Shown one piece after another: positions 1 through 9,544 of a DNA stretch of 64,000 nt. The stretch is from Achromobacter sp. Root83 (GTDB taxonomy: Bacteria > Pseudomonadota > Gammaproteobacteria > Burkholderiales > Burkholderiaceae_B). The notes under the pieces are model-generated. The model searched no databases, was not told the origin of the DNA, and worked only from the letters and a program-made list of their open reading frames with translations. The stretch lies in assembly GCF_001428845.1 (NCBI RefSeq), contig NZ_LMIU01000005.1:1248-65247 (forward strand), given 5' to 3'. How positions within the stretch are numbered: position 1 is the first letter of the stretch; each line of letters opens with the position of its first letter. A program made the translations under genes and the position numbers.

Positions 1-2853
1 GTGGGCACGGCCGTTGCCGGCGTGGGCGGCGGCACCTTCACGCTGAACGCCGACGGCTCCTACAGCTTCAACCCCGGGTCGACTTTCAACAGCCTGCCCG
101 CCGGCGAGACCGCCACCAGCTCGATCACCTACACCGTCTCCGACGGCCAAGGCGGCACCAGCACGGCCACCCTGACTGTCACCATCACCGGCACGAATGC
201 GGCTCCGGTTCTGGTGCCCCATACCAACGAAATTCTGGAAGATCAAACCGCGTCCGGCAACGTACTGACTGGCGCCACGGATGCCGATCACGACACGCTG
301 ACCGTCACGGAGTACACGATCAACGGAAGAACGTACACCGCTGGTACCTCCACGACCATCACGGATGTCGGCACGATCGTTATCAACGCCAATGGCAGCT
401 ACACCTTCAACCCCGCGGCGAACTGGAATGGGGAAGTTCCGCAGATCACCTACAGCGTGACTGACGGCGAGACCACCACCTCATCCAGTCTGAACATCGA
501 TGTTCTGCCCGTCAACGACGCACCTAGTTCCGAAGATGGCTCGGCCAACGTGGCGGAAGGCAAGACCTACACCTTCGGGACGGACGATTTTGCATTTTCC
601 GATCCGGTGGAAGGCCACTCACTGGTCTCGGTGACGATCGACTCCCTGCCGTCCGGCGGCACGCTGTATATCGACGGCCGTCCGGTCCTTCAAGGGCAGG
701 AGATCAGGGCAGCCGACATCGAAGGCGGCAAACTGGTCTTTAAGCCCGACGCATCCAACGTCGGCGAAAACGCAGGCTCATCCTTCCAGTTCCACGTCAA
801 GGACTCTGGCGGTACCGCCAACGGCGGCCAGGACAGCTCCAGCCCGCAGACTTTCGAAATCCACGTGGATCAGTTCGTGGGCGCCGGCAACGGCAACGAC
901 ACCGTCAAGGGCGGTTCGGGCAACGACGTGCTGCTGGGCGACCAAGGCGGCATGCTGAAGAACGTGACCCCGGGCACCAGCTACAACATCGCCCTGGTGC
1001 TCGACCTGTCCGACTCGATGAACGACTCGTGGGGCAGCGGTTCCAGCAAGGAGACGCGACTGGCGACTGCAAAGAAGGCATTGCGCTCACTGCTGGAAGA
1101 TCTGGTGGACCACGAGGGCACGATCAACATCTCGTTGATCACGTTCAAGGGCACCTCCAGCACGCTGCAAACTTCCATTTCCGGTCTGGACGATAGCAAC
1201 ATCGATCAGATCGTCAATAAGATCCTGGGCCTGAGCGCAAGCGGCAACACGCCCTATGGTGCGGCGTTCAACGAAGCGACCGATTGGTTTGACGACCAGC
1301 CCAAGGTGGACGCTTATGGCAAGCCCTACGAGAACCTGACGTTCTTCCTGACAGATGGCGAACCCACTGATTCCTCGTGGTCCCGCGACCAGGCGTTCAC
1401 CAACTTGGCCGGCGTGAGCCAGGTGCACGGTATCGGCATCGGCGATGGTGTATCCGTGTCCACCTTGGACAAGTACGACAACACGGGCGGCAATTACACG
1501 ACTGGCGGTTCCGTCTATGCGAATTTCGAGAATACTCAAGGACTGAACAACCCCACCAACTGGGTGAAGACCGGCACTGGCGAACTGACCAGGTATGACG
1601 CAGGCAACTGGTGGTCCAGCGACTACAAGCTGCGCATCACCGATTCGAATCCGAACGGCCAGGCTTTCACCGTCACCATGCCGGAATCGCAGAAGATGAT
1701 CATCACTGCGGCATCCGGCGCCTCGTTCGGGTTCAGCGCGACGATGGGCAACAAGGCCGCGGCCGACACTTTCGAGTGGCGCTTGCTGATGAAGGTCGGC
1801 TCGGAGTGGAAGGTTGTCGAACGCGGTACCCAGGCCGATACCATGACGGGTATCCATGGCCCCGGCGAATACCGCTTCGAATTCGCGGTGAACGACAATA
1901 GCAACAACGGAGATCGTTTCCGCGTCGACATAGACGACATCCGGTCATACACGTCCGGCCGCATTGGCGAGTCCCAAGTCGTGCGAGACCCTTCGGATCT
2001 GGAAACCGCGCTGGTCGGCGGCAGCACGACCGATGAACTTGCCCCGGTCGGCAACGACAAGCTTTTCGGCGGCGAAGGGTCGGACATCCTGTTTGGCGAC
2101 ACGATCAATTCGGATCATTTGCCGTGGGGAACTGGCGGCAACCCCGCCAAACCCGCGGACTTGCCAGAAGGCTCCGGCCTGGATGCGCTCAAGCTGTTCT
2201 TACTCATGAAGAACGGCACGCAGCCCACGGACGCCGATCTGCATAAGTACATATCCGACAACCACGGTCTCTTTGACGTGGCGGGCGACACGCGCGGCGG
2301 CAACGACGAATTGCATGGCGGTGCGGGCAACGACATCCTGTACGGCCAAGGCGGCGACGACATACTCTACGGCGATGACGGCAACGACATCCTGTATGGC
2401 GGCGCCGGCAAGGACACGCTGCATGGCGGCGCTGGCAACGATGTGCTGATCGGCGGCAAGGGCGACGACATCCTGTACGGCAATGGCGGCAGCGATACCT
2501 TCAAGTGGGAACTGGGCGACCAGGGCACCACGGCGCAGCCGGCGGTGGACGTCATCAAGGATTTCTCGAACGCCGCGGTTTCCGCCGGCGGAGACGTACT
2601 GGATCTGAAGGACCTGCTGCAGCAGGAGACGGATGGCACGTTGAGCCAGTATCTCCACTTCTCGAAGGATCCGGCGAACAGCGCCAACACGATCATCGAA
2701 ATCAGCACCACGGGCAAGATCGGCCAGGGTGCGGACCAGAAGATCGTGCTGGAGAACGTCGACCTGACGGACGGCGGCAGGCTTGCAACCGACCATGCCA
2801 TCATCAATGACCTGCTGACGAAGGGGAAGCTGCACGTCGACCACAACAACTAA
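1..2853 (+). CDS. C-terminal part of giant RTX/VCBS surface adhesin (LapA/BapA type), 5' truncated by window
   Basis: This is the 3' end of a very large secreted adhesin; the reading frame is open at base 1, so the true start lies upstream. In order it shows cadherin/VCBS-like Ig modules (about residues 1-290, with NADGSYSFNP and NANGSYTFNP signatures), a short RTX patch (about 295-318), a von Willebrand A domain whose MIDAS motif DLSDS sits at 335-339, a second RTX patch (about 683-700), a dense block of GGxGxD nonapeptides binding calcium (about 765-835), and a C-terminal tail of the type I secretion signal kind. Such proteins leave through a LapBCE-type ABC exporter (not in the window) and are held at the cell surface until LapG cuts their N-terminal region. 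The next two genes encode LapG and LapD, which supports this assignment. Confidence 0.93.
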   Translation: MGTAVAGVGGGTFTLNADGSYSFNPGSTFNSLPAGETATSSITYTVSDGQGGTSTATLTVTITGTNAAPVLVPHTNEILEDQTASGNVLTGATDADHDTLTVTEYTINGRTYTAGTSTTITDVGTIVINANGSYTFNPAANWNGEVPQITYSVTDGETTTSSSLNIDVLPVNDAPSSEDGSANVAEGKTYTFGTDDFAFSDPVEGHSLVSVTIDSLPSGGTLYIDGRPVLQGQEIRAADIEGGKLVFKPDASNVGENAGSSFQFHVKDSGGTANGGQDSSSPQTFEIHVDQFVGAGNGNDTVKGGSGNDVLLGDQGGMLKNVTPGTSYNIALVLDLSDSMNDSWGSGSSKETRLATAKKALRSLLEDLVDHEGTINISLITFKGTSSTLQTSISGLDDSNIDQIVNKILGLSASGNTPYGAAFNEATDWFDDQPKVDAYGKPYENLTFFLTDGEPTDSSWSRDQAFTNLAGVSQVHGIGIGDGVSVSTLDKYDNTGGNYTTGGSVYANFENTQGLNNPTNWVKTGTGELTRYDAGNWWSSDYKLRITDSNPNGQAFTVTMPESQKMIITAASGASFGFSATMGNKAAADTFEWRLLMKVGSEWKVVERGTQADTMTGIHGPGEYRFEFAVNDNSNNGDRFRVDIDDIRSYTSGRIGESQVVRDPSDLETALVGGSTTDELAPVGNDKLFGGEGSDILFGDTINSDHLPWGTGGNPAKPADLPEGSGLDALKLFLLMKNGTQPTDADLHKYISDNHGLFDVAGDTRGGNDELHGGAGNDILYGQGGDDILYGDDGNDILYGGAGKDTLHGGAGNDVLIGGKGDDILYGNGGSDTFKWELGDQGTTAQPAVDVIKDFSNAAVSAGGDVLDLKDLLQQETDGTLSQYLHFSKDPANSANTIIEISTTGKIGQGADQKIVLENVDLTDGGRLATDHAIINDLLTKGKLHVDHNN

Positions 2854-2862
2854 CCTGCAGCG

Positions 2863-2893
2863 CGGGGAGAGCCGACGGCGCTCTCCCCGTTTA
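2863..2893 (+). terminator. Rho-independent terminator after the adhesin gene
   Basis: A perfect 10-bp stem (2863-2872 with 2880-2889) with a 7-base loop is followed by a short T run. It lies 10 bases after the adhesin stop codon, so the adhesin and lapG are probably not simply co-transcribed at full level. Confidence 0.75.
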
Positions 2894-2939
2894 ACGCCGC
2901 ACATTTTTTCCAAGGGCACCTCCAAGATCCCCGAAAAAT

Positions 2940-3638
2940 GTGAAAATCCGTTTCATGTCATCGCCTCGCCGCTACAACAGCACGCTCACTCTATGCCGAG
3001 TGGCTCTGCTATGCCTGGCCTGCGGCTGGGGCGGCAGCTCTGCCCTTGAAGTGAATTCCGATCGGCTGCAAAGCCTGTCGGTCAATCGCTATGGTGCGAA
3101 AGGCTCCAAATCGGTCTCAAACTGGCTGCAGCTATTGCGCACCCCTGCGCCTGCGCTGGACAAAGACAGGCTGACGCTGGCCAACGATTTCTGGAACCGC
3201 GCCCTGCTTTCCGGCGAAGACGTGAACATCTGGAAGCAGGCCGACTATTGGGCCACGCCCCTGGAATCGCTGGGCAAAGGCGCGGGCGATTGCGAAGACT
3301 ACGTCATCGGCAAGTATTTCACCCTGCTGGCGCAGGGCGTCCCGGCCAACAAGCTGCGTTTCATCTATGTCCGCGCCCGCATCGGCGGCCCCGCCAGCAG
3401 CAGCCAGGTGGCCCACATGGTGCTGGGCTATTACGAAACCCCGAACGCCGTCCCGCTGGTGCTGGACAGCCTGATCTCAACCATTCTGCCGGCGACGCAG
3501 CGGCGCGACCTGACGCCGGTATTCAGTTTCAACGCCGACGGCGTCTACGTGGACGGCAAGGCAGCCGCGCCCGTGGACCGTCTCAGCCGCTGGCGCGATC
3601 TTCTTCAACGCATGGAACGGGAAGGCATCCGCCCCTGA
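2940..3638 (+). CDS. lapG: Periplasmic cysteine protease LapG (transglutaminase-like, BTLCP family)
   Basis: LapG is the calcium-dependent periplasmic protease that cuts the N-terminal region of LapA-type adhesins and releases them from the outer membrane. The 232-residue product has an N-terminal export signal (hydrophobic stretch at about 15-30). It carries the family triad: C118 in GDCEDY, H159 in VAHMVLGYY, and D176 in LVLDS. The spacing of these residues is close to that known for Pseudomonas LapG. The GTG at 2940 is the longest start; an in-frame ATG at 2955 is an alternative and neither has a strong ribosome site. The stop overlaps the next ATG (TGATG at 3636), which suggests translational coupling to lapD. 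Confidence 0.93.
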   Translation: MKIRFMSSPRRYNSTLTLCRVALLCLACGWGGSSALEVNSDRLQSLSVNRYGAKGSKSVSNWLQLLRTPAPALDKDRLTLANDFWNRALLSGEDVNIWKQADYWATPLESLGKGAGDCEDYVIGKYFTLLAQGVPANKLRFIYVRARIGGPASSSQVAHMVLGYYETPNAVPLVLDSLISTILPATQRRDLTPVFSFNADGVYVDGKAAAPVDRLSRWRDLLQRMEREGIRP

Positions 3639-5617
3639 TGTCCGGAAACAAGACTATGTCCATACTTCGTCAGCTACTGCTCAGCGTGACCCTTGCCATC
3701 AGCGTCATCTTGCTGGGCACTCTGGCGCTCAGCGTCAACTCCGCGCGCGAATACCTGTCGGGCCAGCTCCAGGTGCAGAGCACCGACGCCGCCGTGTCCC
3801 TGGCGCTGTCCCTGTCGCAGCCCGCGAACAACGACCCGGTCGTCCAGGAACTGTTGGTGTCGGCGCTGTACGACGGCGGGCATTTTTCGCTGGTGCGCCT
3901 GACCGACCCGGACGGCAAGGTCCTGATCGAACGCCAAGCCACGACCACCGCGGCCGCCGTGCCGGCCTGGTTCCAGGCCCTGGCGCCGCTGGATACGCAG
4001 CCGGCCACGCATGCGGTCAGCGACGGATGGCGGCAGATCGGCGAGGTCACGCTGATCGCCAACGACGCTTATGCCTGGGAGGCCCTGTGGCGCAGCAGCC
4101 TGAAGATGATTGCCCTGGTGGTGGGCGCGGGCATCCTGTGGGCGGTGTTCGCCTTTGTGCTGGTCGGCTGGATCAAGAACCGCCTGCTGCGCGAAATCAG
4201 TGACCACGTCCGCAGCATCGGCCAGGATTCGCCGGCCGAGCAGGTCGAGGCGCGCGTTCCCGAGCTGTCCGGCGTCGTCCAGGCCTTGAATCAGACGCGC
4301 GAGCGCGTGCACGCCAGCGTCGAAGAGCAAAACGCCAAGATCGAATCGCTGGAGCTCGAACTGAACCAGGACCCCGTGACCGGCTTGCCAAACCGCAAGT
4401 ACTTCGTCAACGAGTTCCGGCGCGCGCTGGAAGCAAAGCCCGCCCGGACGCCGCACGGGATCGACGGCGGCCATGTGCTGGTGTTCCGTCAACGCGACCT
4501 GGCCGATCTGAACCGCTATATGCCCCGCGAGTTCATCGATCAATGGCTGCGCTCGGCATGCGAACGCATCCTGGGCACGTTGAAAAGCATGCATGTGGCG
4601 GCGCCCATGCTGGCCCGCCTGAATGGATCGGATTTCGCATTGCTGCTGCCCGGTTGCGCGGCGCCCCAGGCCATGATGGTCGCCGAACAACTGCGCGCGG
4701 ATCTGCACGCCTCGCGTATTCCGGTCGGCGAAGGCCATTTGTGCCGCTGGGCTCAGGCCATGACCGACTATGGGCACGGCAACCAGGCCGGCCCGGTGCT
4801 CGCCCGGCTGGATTTCGGCCTGATGCGCGCCGAAAGCGCCGGCAACGATCAAGTCGTGATCGCGGGCGCTACCGACATGCAATCGCCGTCGGAATCGGGC
4901 GAGCGCGCCTGGAAGGATGCCATCCAGTCCGCGTTGGAAGACCATCGTTTCGAACTGGAAACCGAACACCTGGTGGCCCTGGACGGACATACCGTCCGGA
5001 ACGAGGCGATGCTGATGCTGCGCACCGCCCCCGATCAGGTGCCGATCCCGGCCACGCTCTTCATCCCGCCCGCCGTGCGTCTGGACCTGGTGGCCGACTG
5101 CGATCTGGAATCGGTCCGCCTGGGCCTGGACTGGCTGGCCGCCCACGAAGGCGAACTGGCGGTCCGCGTTGCCCTGCCTTCGTTGCGGGGACAGAAATTC
5201 CTGCGCCAACTGGCTCTGCTGCTGACCGAGCGCCGGCCCTTGGCGCGCCGCCTGTTCCTTGAGATCGATGCGCACGGCCTGGTGGAATGCCACGAGCAGA
5301 TCGCCGCCCTGGCGCGTGTCGTCTCGGAGTTCGGGGCGCACCTCGGCGTGCGAAGGCTGGCGCAGCAGTTCGGCGCCATTGCGCAACTGCACACGCTGCC
5401 CTTGTCCTACGTGAAGCTGGGCGGCGGTTTCGTGGGCGGAATGTCGCAAAGCCCGGGCAGCCAGCAGTTGACGGCTTCCGTGCTGGAAACGGCGCGGGCC
5501 CTGAATATCGCGGTTTACGCGGAAGATGTGCCGGACGCCGAAACGCAGCGCATTCTTGCCGGCCTTGGCATCGGCATCATGCGGGGTCAGGGCGTCAAGA
5601 CCGCGAGCGCGGCGTAA
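3638..5617 (+). CDS. lapD: LapD-type c-di-GMP receptor (degenerate GGDEF/EAL)
   Basis: LapD is an inner-membrane receptor: when its cytoplasmic EAL-like domain binds c-di-GMP, the periplasmic domain sequesters LapG and the adhesin stays on the cell. The roughly 659-residue product has a first membrane helix (about 8-30), a periplasmic LapD/MoxY-N domain, a second helix (about 152-175), a HAMP segment, a GGDEF-like domain in which the signature is NGSDF (329-333), and a C-terminal EAL-like domain without the EAL motif. Both enzymatic sites are therefore degenerate, as in known LapD proteins. The ATG at 3638 overlaps the lapG stop; a second in-frame ATG at 3656 is equally plausible. Confidence 0.93.
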   Translation: MSGNKTMSILRQLLLSVTLAISVILLGTLALSVNSAREYLSGQLQVQSTDAAVSLALSLSQPANNDPVVQELLVSALYDGGHFSLVRLTDPDGKVLIERQATTTAAAVPAWFQALAPLDTQPATHAVSDGWRQIGEVTLIANDAYAWEALWRSSLKMIALVVGAGILWAVFAFVLVGWIKNRLLREISDHVRSIGQDSPAEQVEARVPELSGVVQALNQTRERVHASVEEQNAKIESLELELNQDPVTGLPNRKYFVNEFRRALEAKPARTPHGIDGGHVLVFRQRDLADLNRYMPREFIDQWLRSACERILGTLKSMHVAAPMLARLNGSDFALLLPGCAAPQAMMVAEQLRADLHASRIPVGEGHLCRWAQAMTDYGHGNQAGPVLARLDFGLMRAESAGNDQVVIAGATDMQSPSESGERAWKDAIQSALEDHRFELETEHLVALDGHTVRNEAMLMLRTAPDQVPIPATLFIPPAVRLDLVADCDLESVRLGLDWLAAHEGELAVRVALPSLRGQKFLRQLALLLTERRPLARRLFLEIDAHGLVECHEQIAALARVVSEFGAHLGVRRLAQQFGAIAQLHTLPLSYVKLGGGFVGGMSQSPGSQQLTASVLETARALNIAVYAEDVPDAETQRILAGLGIGIMRGQGVKTASAA

Positions 5618-5621
5618 GAAA

Positions 5622-5642
5622 GCGGCCTCGCCCCGAGGCCGC
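5622..5642. terminator. Bidirectional hairpin between convergent lapD and M48 protease genes
   Basis: A perfect 9-bp GC-rich stem (5622-5630 with 5634-5642) with a 3-base loop fills the 31-base gap between the two convergent stop codons. There is no long T run, so its strength is uncertain. Confidence 0.5.
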
Positions 5643-5648
5643 GCCCGC

Positions 5649-6488
5649 TCAACGGGCGGCGTTGCCTTTCGACTGCTCGTACAACGGCATCACCTTCTGC
5701 GCCGCCGCTTGCAGATCACCGATCCGCGAGGCGGCCGAAGGGTGGGTCGAAAGGATCTCGGGTGGCGCATTGCCCTGCTCGGCCGCACCCATTTTCTGCC
5801 AGAGCGACACGGCGGCGCGCGGGTCATAGCCCGCCCGTGCCGCCAATTCCACCCCCATCCTGTCGGCCTCCGTCTCGTGCGTGCGGCTGTTGGGCAGCGT
5901 GAACATCACGCTGGTCAGCTGCTCGCCCAGGTCCGTGGCCGCGGACGAGCCCATGGCGATGGACAGCACCGACAGGCCGAGATTGGTCGCCATCTGCTGG
6001 GACACCCGTTCACGCGCGTGCTCGCGCAGCGCGTGCGCGATCTCGTGGCCCAGCACCGCGGCCAGCTCATCGTCGGAAGGCTTGATCTTCGCGATCAGCC
6101 CCGTATAGACGGCAATCTTGCCGCCGGGCATGCACCAGGCATTGATCTCGTCGCTGGACAGCACATGCACTTCCCATTTCCAGTTGGCCGCGTCGGGGCG
6201 GAACACACCCGCCTGACCGATCAGGCGCTGGGAAATGGCCTGCACGCGTGCCAGCTGCTGGGCGTCGCGATCCAGCAGGCCTTTGGACTTTGCCTCTTTC
6301 AGGATGTCGGCGTACTGCTGGGTTGCCTCTTGCTCGAGCGCCTGCGAAGGCACCATGCTGGACATGTACTGGGTTCGGTCGACGCCCACGGCGCCGGACT
6401 GCGTGGTATTCATGCCCGTGCAACCTGCCAATGCGGCCAGCGACAGCACGGCTCCGGCATAGCGCAGAAAGTGACGCTTCTGGTTCAT
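5649..6488 (-). CDS. M48-family zinc metalloprotease lipoprotein (LoiP/YcaL-like)
   Basis: This is a predicted outer-membrane or periplasmic lipoprotein protease of the M48 family, which takes part in envelope protein quality control. The 279-residue product has a lipobox ending LAGC with Cys23, and the zinc-binding active-site motif HEIAH at 148-152; a conserved downstream ETEADRMG supplies the third zinc ligand. The start at 6488 is chosen because a GGAGG ribosome site stands five bases upstream. An in-frame ATG at 6500 would place that site inside the gene. It is convergent with lapD and 35 bases downstream of aroC on the same strand. The substrate cannot be told from sequence. Confidence 0.88.
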   Translation of the reverse strand: MNQKRHFLRYAGAVLSLAALAGCTGMNTTQSGAVGVDRTQYMSSMVPSQALEQEATQQYADILKEAKSKGLLDRDAQQLARVQAISQRLIGQAGVFRPDAANWKWEVHVLSSDEINAWCMPGGKIAVYTGLIAKIKPSDDELAAVLGHEIAHALREHARERVSQQMATNLGLSVLSIAMGSSAATDLGEQLTSVMFTLPNSRTHETEADRMGVELAARAGYDPRAAVSLWQKMGAAEQGNAPPEILSTHPSAASRIGDLQAAAQKVMPLYEQSKGNAAR

Positions 6489-6523
6489 GTCGGCCTCCAA
6501 GCCATTTCAACAGCGACAGCGTA

Positions 6524-7591
6524 TCAGACCGGCTCGCCGCATTGCCCGCGATGCCGCAGGGCGTGGTCGATGAGCACGAGCGCCAGCATGGCTTCGGCAA
6601 TGGGGGTGGCCCGGATGCCAACGCACGGATCATGGCGACCCAAGGTCTGCACCAGCACGGGCTCATTGGCGCGGTTGACCGAGCGACGCTCGACCCGGAT
6701 GCTGGATGTGGGCTTGATCGCCAGCGACACGGTGATCGGCTGGCCGGTGGAAATGCCCCCCAATACCCCGCCCGCATGGTTGGTCAGGAAGCCATCGGGG
6801 GTGATCTCGTCGCCGTGCTCCGAGCCGCGTTGCGCGATGCAGTCAAAACCCGCGCCGATGGACACGCCCTTTACCGCATTCAGGCCCATCATCACGTGCG
6901 CGATGTCGGCATCGAGGCGGTCGTAGATAGGTTCGCCCCAGCCCGCGGGCAAGTTTTCGGCCACGACTTCGATGCGCGCGCCGACGGAATCCCCGTCGCG
7001 GCGCAACTGGTCCATGTAGGCTTCGAGTTCTGGGACGACCTCGGCGTTGGGCGCGTAGAACGGATTGTTGGGCACTTCGTCCCAGGACACGAAAGGAATC
7101 GCAACGGGGCCAAGCTGGCTCATGTAGCCGCGCACCTTCACGCCGTACTGCTCGGACAGCCACTTCTTGGCAATCGCGCCCGCCGCCACGGTGGGCGCCG
7201 TCAACCGCGCCGACGAACGTCCTCCGCCGCGCGGGTCGCGCACGCCAAACTTGCGCCAGTAGGCGTAGTCGGCATGCCCGGGCCGGAAGGTGTCGGCAAT
7301 GTTGGAGTAGTCCTTGCTGCGCGCATCGGTATTGCGAATCAGGAGGCCGATCGGCGTGCCGGTGGTGACCCCTTCGTATACGCCCGACAGGATCTCTACC
7401 TGGTCCGCTTCCTGGCGCTGCGTGACGTGGCGCGAGGTGCCCGGACGGCGCCGGTCCAATTCAAGCTGGATGTCGGAGGCGTCCAGGGCCAATCCCGGAG
7501 GACAGCCGTCGACGACACAACCGATGGCCGGCCCGTGGGATTCGCCGAAATTCGTGACGGTAAAGAGGGTACCTAGGGTATTGCCGGGCAT
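6524..7591 (-). CDS. aroC: Chorismate synthase
   Basis: It makes chorismate from 5-enolpyruvylshikimate 3-phosphate, the last step of the shikimate pathway, using reduced FMN. The 355-residue product has the normal family length and the three signatures: [14 protein letters not shown] near residue 17, the RGGGRSSAR region at about 123-131, and the late RPDADIAH/GxEFG-type section. The ATG at 7591 gives the classic beginning [19 protein letters not shown]. The protease gene follows 35 bases downstream on the same strand, with no functional link evident. Confidence 0.97.
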   Translation of the reverse strand: MPGNTLGTLFTVTNFGESHGPAIGCVVDGCPPGLALDASDIQLELDRRRPGTSRHVTQRQEADQVEILSGVYEGVTTGTPIGLLIRNTDARSKDYSNIADTFRPGHADYAYWRKFGVRDPRGGGRSSARLTAPTVAAGAIAKKWLSEQYGVKVRGYMSQLGPVAIPFVSWDEVPNNPFYAPNAEVVPELEAYMDQLRRDGDSVGARIEVVAENLPAGWGEPIYDRLDADIAHVMMGLNAVKGVSIGAGFDCIAQRGSEHGDEITPDGFLTNHAGGVLGGISTGQPITVSLAIKPTSSIRVERRSVNRANEPVLVQTLGRHDPCVGIRATPIAEAMLALVLIDHALRHRGQCGEPV

Positions 7592-7628
7592 AGGGAGTCA
7601 ACAGGGTCGGGTTTGCAAGCAACCCCGA

Positions 7629-9011
7629 TTATGACACCGCCGAGGCCAAAGCCTGGATTTCGGACGCCGGCGCGGGCCGGCCCAGCAGGAAGCCCTGCAT
7701 CACCCGGCAGCCCAGGGACTTCAGGATTTCACGCTGGCCTTCGGTCTCGACGCCTTCGGCCACCACGGGCAAATGCATCGCCTGGCACAGGCCGAACAGC
7801 GCGGAAACGACCTCGCGGCTGCCCGCATCGGATTCCAGCGCCGAGATGAAACTGCGATCGATCTTGACCCAATCGATAGGCAGGTGCCGCAGGTGATTCA
7901 GGCTGGAGTAGCCGCAACCGAAGTCGTCCAGCGCCACGCCGATCCCCTTGTCACGCAAGGTGTTCAGGATTTTCACGTGCCGTTCGTAGTGCAGGATGAA
8001 GATGGATTCGGTGATTTCCAGCACCAGCTTGCGCGGCGCCAGACGGGTCGAGGCCAATACGTCGGTAACGAGCTGGACCAGGCCGTCCTCGTTCATCTGC
8101 TTGACCGACAGGTTCACATGCACGCGCCAGGCGGACGGCCAAAGCGCCGCTTGCGAACATGCGCGCTCCAGGATCCACGCGCCCAGCGGCACGATCAGGC
8201 CGCTGCGCTCAGCCAGTTCTATGGTCACGGCGGGAGAGACGCTGCCCAGTTCGGGGTGGTGCCAGCGCAGCAGCGCCTCGCAGCCCTGCACGACGCCGGT
8301 GCCGCTGTCGCAGACCGGCTGGTAATACAGTTCAAACTGTTCCATGGCCGGGGTGGTCAGCGCCAGTCTCAGGTCGTTTTCCAGCCCCTGCTGGTCCCGC
8401 TGGCGAGCGAGCAGCCGGAAATCGAACAGGTTCCAGCCCGGGCCGCCGCGCTCTTTGAGCGGAACCAGGGCCACCTGCACGCAGCGCTGCAATTCCTCGA
8501 CGCTGCGGCCGTGCTCGGGATACAGCGCGGCTCCGATCCGAAAAACGGCAATGAGAGGACGCCCCCCGAGATCGTAGGGTGCGCTCAGATCTTCCAGCAG
8601 TTTGGCCGACACCTGCGCCGCGCCCTGTTCGTCCACCTCCGGCACACAGACGGTGAACGCGTCGGTGCCGGTGCGCGCAGCCATGCCGCCCAAGGTACGG
8701 GTAATGAGGCTGAGCCGGTCCGCCACCAGCACCAGCAGCGCCTGGTCTTCACCGGCGCGAAGCATGGCGCTGATCTGGGCGTAGTGTTCAAAACTGATCA
8801 GGAAGAAGGCACCCTGGCGGGCGGCCCCTTGAGGTTTGCCAAGCCACGCGCGCGCGCGACGATGCAGCTCCTGTTGGCTAAGGAGGCCAGTCAATTCGTC
8901 GCGCGTCAGGCGGCGGCGCAACGCGCGTTCCCGGCGAACGAACAACAGACTTATCGCTGCAAGTGCGCCCCCGAGGGTCAGGCACAGTGCGAGCAGGTAA
9001 CTCTCACGCAC
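7629..9011 (-). CDS. Membrane-anchored EAL phosphodiesterase with degenerate GGDEF domain
   Basis: This is a predicted c-di-GMP phosphodiesterase of 460 residues. It has one N-terminal membrane helix (about 4-25) followed directly by a GGDEF-like domain whose active site reads GTDAF (115-119), so cyclase activity is unlikely. The EAL domain looks intact: CEALLRW (EAL at 245-247), VNLSVKQ, LEITES, LDDFGCGYSS, DWVKID and VAEGVET are all present. It stands between two lapD genes and probably lowers c-di-GMP in the pool that LapD reads; this link is inferred from location. The gene reads away from the second lapD across a 533-base gap that could hold divergent promoters. Confidence 0.9.
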   Translation of the reverse strand: MRESYLLALCLTLGGALAAISLLFVRRERALRRRLTRDELTGLLSQQELHRRARAWLGKPQGAARQGAFFLISFEHYAQISAMLRAGEDQALLVLVADRLSLITRTLGGMAARTGTDAFTVCVPEVDEQGAAQVSAKLLEDLSAPYDLGGRPLIAVFRIGAALYPEHGRSVEELQRCVQVALVPLKERGGPGWNLFDFRLLARQRDQQGLENDLRLALTTPAMEQFELYYQPVCDSGTGVVQGCEALLRWHHPELGSVSPAVTIELAERSGLIVPLGAWILERACSQAALWPSAWRVHVNLSVKQMNEDGLVQLVTDVLASTRLAPRKLVLEITESIFILHYERHVKILNTLRDKGIGVALDDFGCGYSSLNHLRHLPIDWVKIDRSFISALESDAGSREVVSALFGLCQAMHLPVVAEGVETEGQREILKSLGCRVMQGFLLGRPAPASEIQALASAVS

Positions 9012-9544
9012 GGAGCCCCCTATCTATACGCCCCTGACGTTGCGGCCCGCACACGGGCCCAAGGGCTGTAACATTCTTTAAATTATGCATTGTTTTCGCA
9101 AAAAGACGCCACATTTCAGAGGCAACGCACCCCTTTTTACTGAATTCCTTCGGATCTGTGTCTGCTCTTGGCGGCACATGACGGGTCCTGGTTAGCGGTC
9201 GCTGGCCGGTCCTTTTCGCCATGCCTTGCCCTTTCTACGACAGCCGAACCCCAAAAATTAATACGCTGTGTCTCAATAGTTCTCAGTGAGGCAATTATCA
9301 CGAGCGAAATAATTGCACAGGTTGTCTGAAATCGAACCAGATTTCGTAATATTCTGTGCGTTCTGTGACATGCCGAATTACAGTGTAAGCGCCGTCACCG
9401 AGCTATTGGTAACGTGTGTCACGTTTCTTATCCAGGTTTTTTTCCCCTGCCAGGGCCCTCGCTGCGTGCTGCCTCCCTTTGAAGGCCAACCGAGCGCCCC
9501 ACGACGCAGGCAACCGCGCAGTTCAGGAAGGGACCCTCAAGTAC
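9012..9544. promoter_or_regulatory. Divergent intergenic region upstream of the phosphodiesterase and second lapD genes
   Basis: This 533-base gap is clearly richer in A and T than its neighbours and must carry promoters for both directions. An eight-base perfect inverted repeat is present at 9291-9316 (separate entry). I could not assign -35/-10 boxes with confidence. Confidence 0.5.
9291..9316. promoter_or_regulatory. Inverted repeat GCAATTAT-N10-ATAATTGC, candidate operator
   Basis: Two 8-base arms that are exact reverse complements (9291-9298 and 9309-9316) are separated by 10 bases. Their centres are 18 bases apart, near two helical turns, a geometry fitting a dimeric regulator. The site is about 230 bases before the second lapD start and 280 before the phosphodiesterase start. 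Confidence 0.4.

Noticed and set aside
3248-3637. N-terminal extension of the LapD frame upstream of 3638
   Set aside because: It lies in another frame inside lapG, lacks homology-like character, and the true start is the ATG overlapping the lapG stop.
3674-5449. Long minus-strand open frame opposite lapD
   Set aside because: His/Gln/Arg-rich shadow of a high-GC gene; no domain and no ribosome site.
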